A stretch of 64,000 nucleotides of DNA from Pseudomonadota bacterium (GCA_021781815.1 JAJXWB010000018.1:16316-80315), one strand, 5' to 3'. Numbered from the stretch's first letter, positions 48,690-59,017 are shown. The notes: generated by a model from the letters alone, not told the origin. Program-made: numbers and translations.

Positions 48690-50123
48690 TCAGCTTCGCG
48701 CCTGATCTGCGATACGCGCGAGACTCTCGTCGCGCCCGAGCGTTTCCAGCACGTCGAAAATGCCGGGCGACGTCGTGCGTCCGGTCAACGCCGCGCGCAG
48801 AGGCTGCGCGAGATCGCCGAGCTTGACGCCGCTTGTCGTCGCCTGTTCGCGCACACAGGCCTCGGTTGATGCGGCCGTCCATTCGGACAGCTCTGCAAGC
48901 TTCGCCATCAGCGCGGCGAGATGCGAGCGTCCCCTGGCGACGATTTCGGCTGCCTTCGGCTCCATCACAAGCGGTCGCGCGGCAAACAGGAATTCTGCTC
49001 CGTCGGCGAGTTCGACCAGCGTTTTCGCGCGCGCTTTCAGGCCGGGCATTGCGGATTGAAGTTGCGCGCGCTTGCGTGCGTCGAGCGTCGCGAGCGTCTC
49101 GGGGCCGCGCGGCAGATAGGGCAGGGTGTCGACCAGCGCCTGCGTCAGCGTCGCATCTTCGGTGGCGCGCATGTAGTGGCCGTTCATGTTTTCGAGCTTG
49201 ACGAAGTCGAAGCGCGCCGGCGAGCGGTGCACCTGCGCAAGATCGAAGGCGTCGATCATGTCTTCGGTCGAGAAGAATTCGCGGTCGCCCTGGCTCCAGC
49301 CCAGGCGCACGAGATAGTTGCGCAGCGCCTCCGGCAGATATCCCATGGCGCGATAGGCGTCGACGCCGAGCGCGCCGTGCCGCTTCGACAATTTTGCGCC
49401 ATCCGCTCCGTGGATCAGCGGAATATGCGCCATCGCCGGGATCTCCCACTCCAGGGCTTGATAAATATGCGTCTGGCGCGCGGCGTTGGTGAGATGGTCG
49501 TCGCCGCGGATGATCTGCGTGATTCCCATGTCGTGGTCGTCGACGACGACGGCGAGCATGTAGGTCGGCGTGCCGTCGGAGCGCAGCAGCACGAGGTCGT
49601 CCAGATCCTTGTTCGGGAACACGACGCGGCCCTGCACGGCGTCGTCGATCGCGGTCTCGCCGTCGCGCGGCGCCTTGAGACGCACGACCGGCTTCAACCC
49701 CTTTGTCTGCGCCGCCGCAACCTCGGCGGCGGAGGCGTCGCGCCAGCGCCCGTCGTAGCGCGGCGGCCGGCCTTCCTTGCGCGCCGTCTCGCGCATTTCC
49801 GTCAGCTCTTCCGCGGTCGCGTAGCAATGATAGGCCTTGCCGTTCGCGAGCAGGCGCGCGGCGACTTCGGCGTGCCGGGCTGCGCGCGAAAACTGGTAGA
49901 CGACGTCGCCGTCCCACTTGAGGCCAAGCCAGTCGAGGCCGTCGATGATTTCCTTGATCGCGGCTTCGGTAGAGCGCTCGCGGTCCGTGTCCTCGATGCG
50001 CAACAGCATCTTGCCGCCCGCGCGCCGCGCGAACAGCCAGTTGAACAACGCCGTGCGCGCGCCGCCGATATGCAGGAAGCCGGTCGGCGAGGGGGCGAAA
50101 CGGGTGACGACGGGCTTGGTCAT
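48690..50123 (-). CDS. gltX: Glutamyl-tRNA synthetase
   Basis: Charges tRNA-Glu. The 477-residue class I synthetase starts [20 protein letters not shown], containing the HIGH-type motif, and has the KMSKS-type motif as [13 protein letters not shown]. The C-terminal helical anticodon-binding domain is present. The frame extends 36 codons upstream, but the ATG at 50123 matches the invariant family start. It diverges from comEC across 146 bp and is followed by gltA, the usual order in Hyphomicrobiales. If tRNA-Gln is charged by the indirect route the enzyme would be non-discriminating; this cannot be told from sequence here. Confidence 0.96.
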   Translation of the reverse strand: MTKPVVTRFAPSPTGFLHIGGARTALFNWLFARRAGGKMLLRIEDTDRERSTEAAIKEIIDGLDWLGLKWDGDVVYQFSRAARHAEVAARLLANGKAYHCYATAEELTEMRETARKEGRPPRYDGRWRDASAAEVAAAQTKGLKPVVRLKAPRDGETAIDDAVQGRVVFPNKDLDDLVLLRSDGTPTYMLAVVVDDHDMGITQIIRGDDHLTNAARQTHIYQALEWEIPAMAHIPLIHGADGAKLSKRHGALGVDAYRAMGYLPEALRNYLVRLGWSQGDREFFSTEDMIDAFDLAQVHRSPARFDFVKLENMNGHYMRATEDATLTQALVDTLPYLPRGPETLATLDARKRAQLQSAMPGLKARAKTLVELADGAEFLFAARPLVMEPKAAEIVARGRSHLAALMAKLAELSEWTAASTEACVREQATTSGVKLGDLAQPLRAALTGRTTSPGIFDVLETLGRDESLARIADQARS

Positions 50124-50269
50124 GGGCTGCCTGTTCGGATGTGCGGATGCGGCGCCGGCGACGGGCGCGACGCTGTGTGCCTTGAAACCGCGAATTTCGT
50201 CGCTGCGCGACGCGGGGCGCCCCTGTACCATGGGCCGGCGCGGTCAAAAAGGGGCGGAGGCCTCCGGGA

Positions 50270-52564
50270 GTGGCGAAGGTCGCGGTCGGGACGGCTGGAG
50301 ACGAGCGCGAGACGGCGAGAGCCGGTCTCGCCGATCGTGCGCGCGTCGCGCTCGCCGATCGTGCGCGCGTCGCGCTCGCCGATCTGCGAGAGCGGCTCGC
50401 CGCCGCGTTCGAGGAGGAAACCGCCTGGCGCCGTCCGGCGCTCTGGCTTCCGGTCGCCGCTGGCGCCGGCGCTATCCAGGCTCTGACAGCCGCCCGCGAG
50501 CCCTCGCTTGCGGCCAGCGTCGTCCTGCTCGCACTGTTTGCCGGCCTGTCCTATCTCGTGCGGCGCCGGCGCGTGGCCTTTGCGCTGGCGCTTGGCCTCG
50601 CCGCGTATGCGGCAGGCTTTCTTGCGCAGGGGCTGCGCACGGCCCGCGTCGCCGCGCCCGTGATCGCGCGCCCGATGACCGGGGAACTCACCGGCTTCGT
50701 CGAGCAGGTCGATCTGCGCCGCGCGGGCGCGCGTTTCCTGTTGCGCCTGACATCGGCGCAAAATCTCGACGATTCCGCCATGCCGTATCGTGTGCGCCTG
50801 ACGATGCGGCATGCGCCGGATTTTGCGGCCGGCGACCATATCGCGTTGAAAGCGCGTCTGCTGCCTCCGGCGCGCGCCGCACTGCCTGGCGGCTACGATT
50901 TTGCGCGCGACGCCTATTTCGCGCGCATCGGCGCGGTCGGCAACGCGCTCGGCCGCGTCGAACAGCTCGATCCGCCTGATCCGCCACCCTGGTCGCTGCG
51001 CTTTTCCGCGGCGATCGATCGCTTCCGCAACGCGCTGGTGCTGCGCGTGGTCGAGAGGCTGCCCGGCGATGCAGGCGCGATCGCCGCCGCCATGGTCGCC
51101 GGCAAACGCGATCATCTGTCCGCCGCCGCGCGCGAACTGATCCGCGAGGCCGGCATCTTCCACATCATCACGATCTCCGGCGTGCAGATGACGCTGGTCG
51201 CCGGCATTTTTTTCGTCGGGCTGCGCCGTCTGCTCGCGCTGTCGCAGACTCTGGCGCTGAATTATCCGATCAAGAAATGGGCGGCCGGCTTCGCCATTTC
51301 CGGCGCCGTCGCCTACGATGTGTTCACCGGCTCGCGCGTCGGCGCCGAGCGCGCGCTCGTCATGACGCTGATCATGCTGGCGGCGACGATTTTCGACCGA
51401 CCGTCGCTCTCCATGCGCAATCTCGGGCTTGCGGCCATTTTCGTCGTCGCCGTCGAGCCGGAGGCTCTGCTCGGCGCGAGCTTCCAGTTGTCCTTCGCCG
51501 CGGTCGCGGCGCTGATAGCGGTCTGGGAGGCGCGCGCCGTCGCGATCTCGCGCGAGAGCGCGGCGCCGCTTTCGCGCGCAGGCGTCGGGCGATGGGGCGA
51601 GGCGCGGGCATGGCTGCTGGATGCGCGCTGGCGCGGCGCGGGCGGCGTCCTGTTCGCGACCTTCTGCGCGACGGCGGCCACCGCCTCCTTCATGGCCGCG
51701 AACTTCCACGAACTTTCCCCCTATGTGCTGGTCGGCAATCCGCTGACGCTGGCGATCATCGAATTCTTCGCTGTGCCCGCGGCGCTGCTCGGCGCGCTGC
51801 TCTATCCGCTCGGGCTCGATGCGCCGGTCTGGCTGTGGCTGGGTCTCGGAATCGATGTCATCATCGCGGCCGCGCGCTGGCTGGCGGCCGCGCCGGCCGC
51901 GACCGTGCATCTTCGTGAGTTTGCGCCCTGGGCGCTGCCCTTCCTCTCACTGGCGCTTCTGTCCGCGGTCATCTGGCGCACGCCGCTGTTGCGCGCGACG
52001 GCGATCCCTCTGGCGCTGATCGGTCTGGCCGGCGCGACGCACGGACCGCGCTGGGACGTCGTCGTGCAGGCGACGGGCGAGAGCGCCGCGGCGCGGGGCG
52101 GCGACGGGGATCTCGTCACGCTCGGACGCGCGCAGAGTTTCACGACCGAACAATGGCTGCGCGCCGACGCCGACGGCAGGGAGGCCCGTGCGGCCGGCGG
52201 CGCGCTCTGCGACAAGCTCGGCTGCACGGCCGCGCTGCCGGACGGTCGCACGGTCGCCCTGGTCCATGACGCTGCGGCCTTCGTCGAGGACTGCGCGCGC
52301 GCCGATGTGCTGATCACGCCACTGTTTGCGCCGAGCGGATGCGCGGCGCCGCATGTCGTCGACAGGCGCAGCCTTGAATCGACCGGCGCCGTCACGCTTG
52401 CATTTGACGACGATCACACGGTCGTCCGCACCGCCCGCGCGCCGGGCGAGAACCGCCCATGGTCCCCTGCGCCGCGCAGCCGTCCGCACCGCGCCAGCCC
52501 CGCCAACGCGCCGGGCGACGGCGCGCCGGACGAGGTTTTGAGCGGGCTTGACCGGCTGGATTGA
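50270..52564 (+). CDS. comEC: ComEC/Rec2-family DNA-uptake channel protein
   Basis: Inner-membrane channel for single-stranded DNA in natural transformation, or an uncharacterised role in non-competent species. The 764 residues comprise an N-terminal DUF4131 OB-like domain, then a Competence domain with many helices (EAGIFHIITISGVQMTLVAG is the signature). The C-terminal region after residue 580 replaces the usual metallo-beta-lactamase domain. It lacks the H-x-H-x-D-H site and is degenerate, as in many alphaproteobacteria. GTG start. The first 40 codons include a 24-bp tandem repeat. Tail-to-tail with lexA. Confidence 0.88.
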   Translation: MAKVAVGTAGDERETARAGLADRARVALADRARVALADLRERLAAAFEEETAWRRPALWLPVAAGAGAIQALTAAREPSLAASVVLLALFAGLSYLVRRRRVAFALALGLAAYAAGFLAQGLRTARVAAPVIARPMTGELTGFVEQVDLRRAGARFLLRLTSAQNLDDSAMPYRVRLTMRHAPDFAAGDHIALKARLLPPARAALPGGYDFARDAYFARIGAVGNALGRVEQLDPPDPPPWSLRFSAAIDRFRNALVLRVVERLPGDAGAIAAAMVAGKRDHLSAAARELIREAGIFHIITISGVQMTLVAGIFFVGLRRLLALSQTLALNYPIKKWAAGFAISGAVAYDVFTGSRVGAERALVMTLIMLAATIFDRPSLSMRNLGLAAIFVVAVEPEALLGASFQLSFAAVAALIAVWEARAVAISRESAAPLSRAGVGRWGEARAWLLDARWRGAGGVLFATFCATAATASFMAANFHELSPYVLVGNPLTLAIIEFFAVPAALLGALLYPLGLDAPVWLWLGLGIDVIIAAARWLAAAPAATVHLREFAPWALPFLSLALLSAVIWRTPLLRATAIPLALIGLAGATHGPRWDVVVQATGESAAARGGDGDLVTLGRAQSFTTEQWLRADADGREARAAGGALCDKLGCTAALPDGRTVALVHDAAAFVEDCARADVLITPLFAPSGCAAPHVVDRRSLESTGAVTLAFDDDHTVVRTARAPGENRPWSPAPRSRPHRASPANAPGDGAPDEVLSGLDRLD
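50327..50384 (+). repeat. 24-bp in-frame tandem repeat in the comEC 5' end
   Basis: Two exact copies (50327-50350 and 50351-50374) plus a 10-base partial third, coding for LADRARVA twice. It keeps the frame and may be a slippage product. Confidence 0.85.
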
Positions 52565-52588
52565 CAGCCGCAGCCGCCGGACGCCGTT

Positions 52589-53287
52589 TCAATATTTCCG
52601 CAGCAGACTCACCAGCTTGCCCTGGATGCGCACGCGGTCCGGGCCGAAGATGCGTGTTTCGTATGCCGGATTGGCGGCCTCCAGCGCGATCGAGGCGCCG
52701 CGCTTGCGCAGGCGCTTCAAGGTCGCTTCCTCGTCGTCGATCAGGGCGACGACGATATCGCCGGTGTCCGCCGATTCCTGCTTCTTCACGATCACCGTAT
52801 CGCCGTCCAGGATGCCTGCCTCGATCATTGAATCGCCGCGCACTTCAAGTGCGAAATGTTCGCCGCCCGACAGAAAATCCGGCGGCATCGGAATGGTGTG
52901 GCTGCGCGACTGGATAGCCGAGATCGGCGTGCCCGCCGCAATCCGGCCCATGACCGGGATCGAGACATGCGCAGGGCCGATGTCGTCGGCGACGGAAGGA
53001 CGCACGCGCCCGAGATTGCCTTCGATGACGGACGGCGAGAAACGTTGCGTCCGCGCAGGGCCGGGCGTCGAGGACTCCGGCATGCGTAGCACCTCAAGCG
53101 CGCGCGCGCGATTTGGCAATCGGCGGATGAACCCGCGCTCTTCCAGAGCCATGATCAGTCGATGGATGCCCGATTTCGATCGCAGATCGAGCGCGTCCTT
53201 CATCTCGTCGAACGAGGGCGGAACGCCGGTTTCCTTCAGGCGTTCATGGATGAAACGGAGCAATTCGCTCTGCTTTCGGGTCAGCAT
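52589..53287 (-). CDS. lexA: SOS repressor LexA
   Basis: Represses DNA-damage genes and self-cleaves when RecA is activated. The 232-residue protein has an N-terminal winged helix ([40 protein letters not shown]) and a C-terminal S24 protease domain. Cleavage falls between Ala118 and Gly119 (RIAAGTP), with catalytic Ser153 in RGDSM and Lys191 in EATLKRL. Start chosen at 53287, matching the alphaproteobacterial N-terminus; the frame runs further upstream, but the earliest start would lie inside the promoter. The leader is about 90 nt. It follows the trp-moaC-moeA block, the alphaproteobacterial arrangement. Confidence 0.97.
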   Translation of the reverse strand: MLTRKQSELLRFIHERLKETGVPPSFDEMKDALDLRSKSGIHRLIMALEERGFIRRLPNRARALEVLRMPESSTPGPARTQRFSPSVIEGNLGRVRPSVADDIGPAHVSIPVMGRIAAGTPISAIQSRSHTIPMPPDFLSGGEHFALEVRGDSMIEAGILDGDTVIVKKQESADTGDIVVALIDDEEATLKRLRKRGASIALEAANPAYETRIFGPDRVRIQGKLVSLLRKY

Positions 53288-53384
53288 CCTGGTAAAGCCC
53301 CATCGTCGCGCCGCCCACGAATCGCAGCGGCCCCTCCACACCCGTGTACCCTGGAACGCGCTATTAAACAAAGCATGAACAAAC

Positions 53385-53412
53385 ACTATATGTTCGCTCT
53401 GTGTTCCGTCAA
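53385..53412 (-). promoter_or_regulatory. Autoregulated lexA promoter with embedded LexA box
   Basis: Reverse strand: -35 TTGACG (53412-53407), GAACACAGAGCGAAC (53406-53392), one A, -10 TATAGT (53390-53385). The GAAC-N7-GAAC box fills the 16-bp spacer. The layout is identical to the promoter at 25437-25464. Confidence 0.9.
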
Positions 53413-53645
53413 GCCAAGGGATTACGCCCCCATTTTGTGACTGCAGGAATTATATGGCGCGAGAATACGGTATTTGGCGAGATTGCCCGGAAGCGCGCCA
53501 GGAAACCTGACGCGGGCGGCGGGGCGGATAGGCAGCCGATCGCCCAAAAGAGTTAGGCCGCGGCGGCAGTCGGGCGATGTTGGTTCGGTTGCGAGCGTCT
53601 ACACTGCGACGCGCGGGCCGGACGCCATCAGCGACGGAGGATCAC

Positions 53646-53939
53646 ATGTATGCTGCGCTTCGACAGGTCAAAGCCAAGCCGGGCTCGGCGGATGAACTCG
53701 CGCGCCGGATCAGGAAGGGCGCGATTTCCATCATATCGAGCGTTCCAGGCTTCATGGGCTATTACGTGGTCTATGCGCCCGACGATACGGTGACGGCGAT
53801 CAGCGTTTTCAACACTGTCGAGGGCGCCGATGAATCAAACCGGCGCGCCATGGCCTGGATCGACAAGAACCTCGGGCCGTTGATGCTTGGCGCCCCGACA
53901 GCGACGGCCGGACCGGTGATCGTGCATTCTCTGCCCTGA
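53646..53939 (+). CDS. Antibiotic biosynthesis monooxygenase-like small protein (dimeric alpha/beta barrel)
   Basis: A 97-residue protein, MYAALRQVKAKPGSADELAR to the C-terminal PVIVHSLP, with the beta-alpha-beta pattern of ABM/EthD-type ferredoxin-like barrels (SSVPGFMGYYVVYAPDDTVT). These include small heme-degrading or quinone monooxygenases and many proteins of unknown function. No heme ligand or active-site residue can be named. GGAGG precedes the ATG by 6 bases. It lies upstream of a converging hypothetical gene. Confidence 0.65.
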   Translation: MYAALRQVKAKPGSADELARRIRKGAISIISSVPGFMGYYVVYAPDDTVTAISVFNTVEGADESNRRAMAWIDKNLGPLMLGAPTATAGPVIVHSLP

Positions 53940-53983
53940 GGCGCGAGTCCCCTGCGGCGTTGCCCGCTCCGGTCTGGCGCGGT

Positions 53984-54436
53984 CTACGTGCCTCGGGCGT
54001 CGATGTCGACTTTCGCCTCGGCGCGATAGACGAGGTGGAACACGCATTCGGCCGCGCGCAGCCAGTCGGCGCGGTCCTGCGCCTGCCAGACGGATTGCGG
54101 CGGCGGAAGCGAGGCGATCAGCGAGGCGATCAGCGGATATTGCGCCGCAGACGCTGGCTGCGCCGCGCCGTCGGCCTCCGGCGGCGGCGATTGCGGCGCG
54201 CCCTTGTGACCGCGAACCTTCCGCAGTCTGGCGAGGCGGGCCTCGATTTCGTCGACGTCGCCATGCGGATAGCGCGGATCGGGCATCAGGAGCCGCGGCG
54301 GCAGCACGCCTTCGGGGCTCTCGGGCGCCGCCTCCATCGCGCCGTCGTTCTCGAAGGCGTTCTCGCGCTCGAGCGCGGCGCGCTCTTCCGCCGCCTGATC
54401 CGGCAGCTTGTTCGGATTGATGGCGAATCGACTCAT
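53984..54436 (-). CDS. Hypothetical protein, proline/alanine-rich
   Basis: A 150-residue protein that I do not recognise. It begins MSRFAINPNKLPDQAAEERA, has a charged, probably disordered N-terminal half (PESPEGVLPPRLLMPDPRYP), a short helix EARLARLRKVRG, a proline-rich stretch, and a C-terminal helical part WQAQDRADWLRAAECVFHLV. A 12-bp direct duplication gives IASLIASL. AAGGGGG lies a few bases before the ATG, which supports real translation. No signal peptide. Confidence 0.55.
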   Translation of the reverse strand: MSRFAINPNKLPDQAAEERAALERENAFENDGAMEAAPESPEGVLPPRLLMPDPRYPHGDVDEIEARLARLRKVRGHKGAPQSPPPEADGAAQPASAAQYPLIASLIASLPPPQSVWQAQDRADWLRAAECVFHLVYRAEAKVDIDARGT

Positions 54437-54582
54437 GGCGCCCCCTTGCGCAGGACGTGCGACGCAAGCCGGCAGCATCTCGCGCGCCGATTTAAGATTG
54501 CTTAAGCCATTTGCGGACGCGCGGGGCCATTGACGCTGACGTCGCCTTTCCTCAACTGTGCGCCCCAGCGTGGAGGAAGATC

Positions 54583-55419
54583 ATGGGTCTGGTCGGGGGC
54601 AAGGTAGCGATCGTCACGGGCGCGACGAGCGGCATAGGCGCGCGCACGGTCGAACTGTTCATCGAAGAGGGCGCGCGCGTCGCCTTCACCGGCCGCCGGC
54701 AGGAGGAGGGCGAAGCGATCGCCGCCAGGCTCGGCCCGAACGCCGTCTTCATGCGCGCCGATGCGACGCTCGAAACCGACTGGAAACGGGTCGTTGCGGA
54801 AACGCAGAAGCGCTTCGGTCGCATCGACTGCCTGTTCAACAATGCCGGCGGTCCGGCGCCAACCGGCTCGATCACGTCGATCGACGTCGACGATTTCGAT
54901 GACGCCATGGCGCTCCTCGTGCGTTCGGTCATGCTCGGCATGAAGCACGCCGGCGCCGTCATGGTCGCCCAGAAATCCGGATCGATCGTCAACAACGCCT
55001 CGGTCGCCGCGCATCTCGCCGGCTATTCCTCGTCCATGGTCTACGGTGCGGCGAAGGCCGCGGTGAAGCACCTCACGACCTGCGCCGCCATGGAATTCGG
55101 CGAGCATAACGTGCGCGTCAATTCCGTCTCGCCCGGCGCGATCGCCACCGGCATTCTGGCGAAGGCGCTGGGGATGGAGGCCCATGCGGCCGACGCCGTC
55201 GCAGAGAAGATGAAGGACGGTTTCGCCAAGGCGCAGCCGATCCCGCGCGCCGGGCTGCCGGACGATATCGCCCAGACCGTCCTCTTTCTGGCGAGCGATC
55301 GCGCGAGCTTCATCAACGCGACGGACATCGTGGTCGATGGCGGCCTGATCGGCGGCAAGTTGTATTCAGCCCATCAGGAGCAGTTGCGGCAGACCAGCAA
55401 GGCGCTTGGCATTCGTTGA
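54583..55419 (+). CDS. Short-chain dehydrogenase/reductase
   Basis: NAD(P)-binding Rossmann enzyme of 278 residues. TGATSGIGARTVELF is the cofactor motif, CLFNNAGG the structural motif, and the catalytic site is a Ser in NNASVAAHL with Y-x3-K in MVYGAAKAAVKHL. PNDIVVDGG-like closing strand reads TDIVVDGGLIGG. The acidic and basic pattern after strand 2 (FTGRRQEEGE) favours NADP, weakly. Substrate unknown. GGAGGAAG precedes the ATG. It ends just before a REP hairpin. Confidence 0.88.
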   Translation: MGLVGGKVAIVTGATSGIGARTVELFIEEGARVAFTGRRQEEGEAIAARLGPNAVFMRADATLETDWKRVVAETQKRFGRIDCLFNNAGGPAPTGSITSIDVDDFDDAMALLVRSVMLGMKHAGAVMVAQKSGSIVNNASVAAHLAGYSSSMVYGAAKAAVKHLTTCAAMEFGEHNVRVNSVSPGAIATGILAKALGMEAHAADAVAEKMKDGFAKAQPIPRAGLPDDIAQTVLFLASDRASFINATDIVVDGGLIGGKLYSAHQEQLRQTSKALGIR

Positions 55420-55420
55420 G

Positions 55421-55442
55421 GTCATTCCCGCTTGCGCGGGAA
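55421..55442. repeat. Single REP-like hairpin
   Basis: GTCA then TTCCCGC, loop TTGC, GCGGGAA. It shares the GTCATTCCCG arm with the doublet at 29276-29363 and sits between the convergent SDR and moeA genes, the usual REP location; it may also terminate transcription weakly. Confidence 0.6.
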
Positions 55443-55456
55443 CGGCGGCGCGTCGC

Positions 55457-56692
55457 TCAAAACCCGCCGCGGCTCAGCCGCAGGATCTCGCAATCGTCGC
55501 CGGCCTGTGCGGCCGGCGCATGCGGCCGGCGCAGCAACAGCGCCTGCGAGCGCGAAAACACGCTGAGCAGCGAGGAGTCCTGAAGCGCGTGCGGCGTCGC
55601 CACCGTGCGTCCCCGCTCGTCGCGCGTGAGAACGGCGCGGATGAAGTCCTGGCGCTGATCGTTCGCCTTGATGTCGGCGCCAAGAATGGCGGGCTGCGTG
55701 GCGTCGGCGCCGGCATTCGGGTCGCCCGACAGTTTTCGGACGAGCGGAATCAGGAATGTCAGCGTGCAGACGATCGAGGACACGGGATTGCCGGGCAGTC
55801 CCATGATCTGCATCGGCCCGAGCGCGCCATGGATCAACGGCTTGCCCGGTCGCATCGCAATGCGCCAGAAGCCGAGTTCCATGCCTTCCCTGGTCAGCGC
55901 GGATTGCACGAGGTCGTGGTCGCCGACGGAGGCGCCGCCGAGCGTCACCAGCACATCGGCCTTCGCCTCTCTCGCGCGCGAAATACCGCGTTCGAGCGCG
56001 GCGAATGAATCGCCGGCGATGCCGAGATCGATCGGCTCGCCGCCTGCGCCATCGACATAGGCGGCCACCGCAAACGAATTCGAGCAGACGATCTGGTCTG
56101 GCCCTGGCGTTTCGCCGGGAGTGACGAGTTCGTCGCCGGTCGCCAGAATCGCCACGCGCGGCTTTCGCACGCAAGGCAATTGCGCATGGTTCATTGCAGC
56201 GGCCAGCGCCAGTTCGGCCGGCCCCAGGCGCACGCCCGCGCCCAGGCAGGCCTCGCCGGCGCGGAAATCGAGTCCGGCCCCGCGAATGTGGCGTCCGGCG
56301 CGCGGCGCTTCGGTTGCGCCGATCCGCGCGCCCTCGACGATCGCGTCCTCCTGCAGCAGCACGGTGTCGACCCCCGGCGGAACCGGCGCGCCAGTGAAGA
56401 TTCGGACGCATGCGCCAGCCGCCACCGTCCCGGCGTATCCTCGGCCGGCCGCGCTTTCGCCGGCAAGCGTCACGCGCGCCTCTGGCGTCGCAAGATCGGC
56501 GGCGCGCAACGCATAGCCGTCCATCGCCGACACGTCGAACGGCGGTTGTGTGCGCGTCGCGATCAGGTCGCGCGCCAGCGTGCGGCCGAAGGCGCGGGCA
56601 AGCGGAACTGTCTCCACTTCGTCAATCGGCGTCGCGGCGCCGAGAATGCGAGCGAGCGCGTCGGGAACGGGCAGCAGGGCAGTCGGCGCCAT
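55457..56692 (-). CDS. moeA: Molybdopterin molybdotransferase MoeA
   Basis: Inserts molybdenum into adenylylated molybdopterin. The 411 residues show RTQPPFDVSAMDGYALRAAD, RIFTGAPVPPGVDTVLLQED, the MoCF domain ILATGDELVTPGE, LGGASVGDHDLVQSAL, and RPGKPLIHG, with LPGNPVSS at the end of that domain. The ATG at 56692 shares one base with the moaC stop; a GTG immediately upstream is equally coupled. Operon with moaC and the trp genes. Confidence 0.95.
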   Translation of the reverse strand: MAPTALLPVPDALARILGAATPIDEVETVPLARAFGRTLARDLIATRTQPPFDVSAMDGYALRAADLATPEARVTLAGESAAGRGYAGTVAAGACVRIFTGAPVPPGVDTVLLQEDAIVEGARIGATEAPRAGRHIRGAGLDFRAGEACLGAGVRLGPAELALAAAMNHAQLPCVRKPRVAILATGDELVTPGETPGPDQIVCSNSFAVAAYVDGAGGEPIDLGIAGDSFAALERGISRAREAKADVLVTLGGASVGDHDLVQSALTREGMELGFWRIAMRPGKPLIHGALGPMQIMGLPGNPVSSIVCTLTFLIPLVRKLSGDPNAGADATQPAILGADIKANDQRQDFIRAVLTRDERGRTVATPHALQDSSLLSVFSRSQALLLRRPHAPAAQAGDDCEILRLSRGGF

Positions 56693-57177
56693 CACGCAGG
56701 CTCCGCTGCGATCCAGTCGCCGGACTTGCCGCCGCGCTTTTCGACAAGCGCGATCCCCTCGATGCGCATGCCGCGATCGGCTGCCTTCAGCATGTCGTAG
56801 ATGGTCAGGCAGGCGACGGAAACGGCTGTCAGCGCCTCCATCTCGACGCCGGTCGGCCCCGTGACCTTCGCGCTCGCGCGCACGCGCACGCCAGGAAGAG
56901 CTTCGTCAACCGCGAGATCGACTGTCACTTTGGTCAAGGCCAGCGGATGGCAAAGCGGAATGAGATCGGATGTCTTCTTCGCAGCCATGATTCCGGCGAT
57001 GCGCGCGGCGGCGAACACGTCGCCTTTCTTCGCATTGCCGGACGCGCAGAGCGCGAGCGTCTCGCGCGCCATGGCGACGCGCCCTTCGGCGATCGCGGTC
57101 CGCTCTGTCGAAGCCTTGTCCGAGACGTCGACCATGCGGGCTTCGCCCGCGGTGGACAGATGCGTCAGCCCGCTCAC
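56692..57177 (-). CDS. moaC: Cyclic pyranopterin monophosphate synthase MoaC
   Basis: Second half of the first step of molybdenum cofactor synthesis, working with MoaA. The 161 residues include [35 protein letters not shown] with the active-site histidine, [20 protein letters not shown] and [13 protein letters not shown] start overlapping the trpC stop (GTGA). Its place in the trp operon is usual in alphaproteobacteria. Confidence 0.96.
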   Translation of the reverse strand: MSGLTHLSTAGEARMVDVSDKASTERTAIAEGRVAMARETLALCASGNAKKGDVFAAARIAGIMAAKKTSDLIPLCHPLALTKVTVDLAVDEALPGVRVRASAKVTGPTGVEMEALTAVSVACLTIYDMLKAADRGMRIEGIALVEKRGGKSGDWIAAEPA

Positions 57178-57989
57178 GAAGCGCCAGCCTTCGCCGCTTC
57201 TCCCACCAGCAGCGCGCGCGTCGCGGCGGCTATGTCGTGATGTTTCACCAGCGATTCGCCGACCAGGAATGTCGCGACGCCCGCCCGCTCAAGCCGCACG
57301 CAGTCCTCGTGCGATGCGATGCCGCTTTCCGAAACGACGATCTTGCTTCTCGGCACTTTCGGCGCCAGCCGTTCGGTCGTCTCCAGCGCGACCTTGAACG
57401 TGTGGAGATCGCGATTGTTGATGCCGATCAGACGCGCCTCGAGCTGCAGCGCGCGCGACAGTTCCTGCTCGTCGTGCACTTCGACCAGCACGTCCATGCG
57501 CAGGTCGTGCGCCGCAGCGTTGAGCGCCTTCGCTTCGGCGTCCGACACGCTCGCCATGATGATCAGGATGCAGTCGGCGCCATTCGCCCGCGCTTCATAG
57601 ACCTGATAGGGATCGAGCATGAAGTCCTTGCGCAGCGCCGGCAGGACGGCTGCCTTGCGCGCCGCCTCGAGATGGGCGAGGGAGCCCTGGAATGACGGCG
57701 CGTCGGTCAGCACGGACAGGCAGGTCGCGCCGCCCAGTTCGTAGGCCGCCGCGATTTTCGCCGGATCGAAATCGGGGCGGATCACGCCCTTGGACGGACT
57801 GGCTTTCTTGACTTCGGCGATCAGCGCGATCTGGCCCTGCGAATGCTGACGTTCGATCGCCTTGACGAAGCCGCGCGGCGGATCGTGCTCGCGCGCCTGA
57901 CGTTCGAGCGCCTTGAACGGCATGCGCACTTTGGCCTCGGCGATCTCGCGGCGCTTGTAAGCCTCGATCTTGTGCAGGATGTCCGGCAT
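57174..57989 (-). CDS. trpC: Indole-3-glycerol phosphate synthase
   Basis: Fourth step of tryptophan synthesis; a TIM barrel of 271 residues. Visible are [20 protein letters not shown] with catalytic Lys, [40 protein letters not shown], the substrate motif [11 protein letters not shown] and VSESGI. It is not fused to trpF. The start at 57989 ([20 protein letters not shown]) fits the family; upstream in-frame codons lie in the trpD end. Two bases separate it from trpD. Confidence 0.96.
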   Translation of the reverse strand: MPDILHKIEAYKRREIAEAKVRMPFKALERQAREHDPPRGFVKAIERQHSQGQIALIAEVKKASPSKGVIRPDFDPAKIAAAYELGGATCLSVLTDAPSFQGSLAHLEAARKAAVLPALRKDFMLDPYQVYEARANGADCILIIMASVSDAEAKALNAAAHDLRMDVLVEVHDEQELSRALQLEARLIGINNRDLHTFKVALETTERLAPKVPRSKIVVSESGIASHEDCVRLERAGVATFLVGESLVKHHDIAAATRALLVGEAAKAGAS

Positions 57990-57991
57990 GA

Positions 57992-59017
57992 TCACGCGCT
58001 CCTGACAGCGTTTGATGAAGCGACGAGCTTCGCGAGCGTCGCGTGCGCGTGGCCCTCGTCGATGGATTTCTGCGCGAGCAGAGCGCCTTCCCCAAGGTCG
58101 CGCGCTGCGCCGGCGACGACCAGCGCCGCAGCGGAATTGAAGACGGCGATGTCGCGATAGGGACCGCGCGCGCCATCCAGAACCGCCGTCAGCGCGGCGG
58201 CGTTGTGCGATGGATCGCCGCCCTTGAGGTCGGCGAGTTTCGCGCGGGGCAAGCCGATGTCTTCGGGTGCGATGTCGAAGGCCCGGATCGCGCCGTCGTT
58301 CAGTTCGACGACATGCGTAATCCCCGTCGTCGTGATCTCGTCGAGTCCATCGGAACCATGCACGAACCAGACGCGCCGCGATCCGAGCGAGCGAAGCGCT
58401 TCCGCCATCGGCGTCAGCCATTCGCGGGAAAACACGCCGAGCAGTTGTCGCGTCACGCCGGCCGGGTTCGAGAGCGGCCCGAGCAGGTTGAAGATCGTGC
58501 GGGTTCCGAGTTCGACGCGCGCCGCCCCGACATGGCGCATGGCCGCGTGATGCGTCTGCGCCATCATGAAGCCGACGCCGGCCTCGCGTATGCAGGCGGC
58601 GACATCGTCCGCTGAAATGCCGATCTTGACGCCGAGCGCGGTCAATACGTCGCTCGCGCCCGATCGCGACGAGGCCGCGCGATTGCCGTGTTTGGCGACA
58701 GGCACGCCGCAGCCCGCGACGATCAGCGAGGCCAGCGTCGAGACATTGTAGGAGCCGTGGCCGTCGCCGCCTGTGCCGACGATATCCATGGCGTTGTCCG
58801 GAGCGGTCACGCGCAGCATTTTCGCGCGCATCGCGGAGACTGCGCCGAGGATCTCGTCGACCGATTCCCCCCGCACGCGCAACGCCATCAGAAAAGCGCC
58901 CATCTGCGCGGGCGTTACTTCGCCCGACAGCATGGCGTCGAAGGATTCGCGCGCCTCGTCGGCGGACAGCCGCGCGCCGGTTGCGATCTTGGCGAGAAAA
59001 GGTTTGAACGATTCCAT
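57992..59017 (-). CDS. trpD: Anthranilate phosphoribosyltransferase
   Basis: Second step: anthranilate plus PRPP. The 341 residues show [74 protein letters not shown] and [11 protein letters not shown]. The glycine-rich PRPP site and length are standard. Five bp separate it from trpG. Confidence 0.96.
   Translation of the reverse strand: MESFKPFLAKIATGARLSADEARESFDAMLSGEVTPAQMGAFLMALRVRGESVDEILGAVSAMRAKMLRVTAPDNAMDIVGTGGDGHGSYNVSTLASLIVAGCGVPVAKHGNRAASSRSGASDVLTALGVKIGISADDVAACIREAGVGFMMAQTHHAAMRHVGAARVELGTRTIFNLLGPLSNPAGVTRQLLGVFSREWLTPMAEALRSLGSRRVWFVHGSDGLDEITTTGITHVVELNDGAIRAFDIAPEDIGLPRAKLADLKGGDPSHNAAALTAVLDGARGPYRDIAVFNSAAALVVAGAARDLGEGALLAQKSIDEGHAHATLAKLVASSNAVRSA

Noticed and set aside
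51900..52564. Frameshift or truncation of the ComEC C-terminal metallo-beta-lactamase domain
   Set aside because: The frame is open to a normal stop, and degenerate C-termini without the H-x-H-x-D-H site are common in alphaproteobacterial ComEC.
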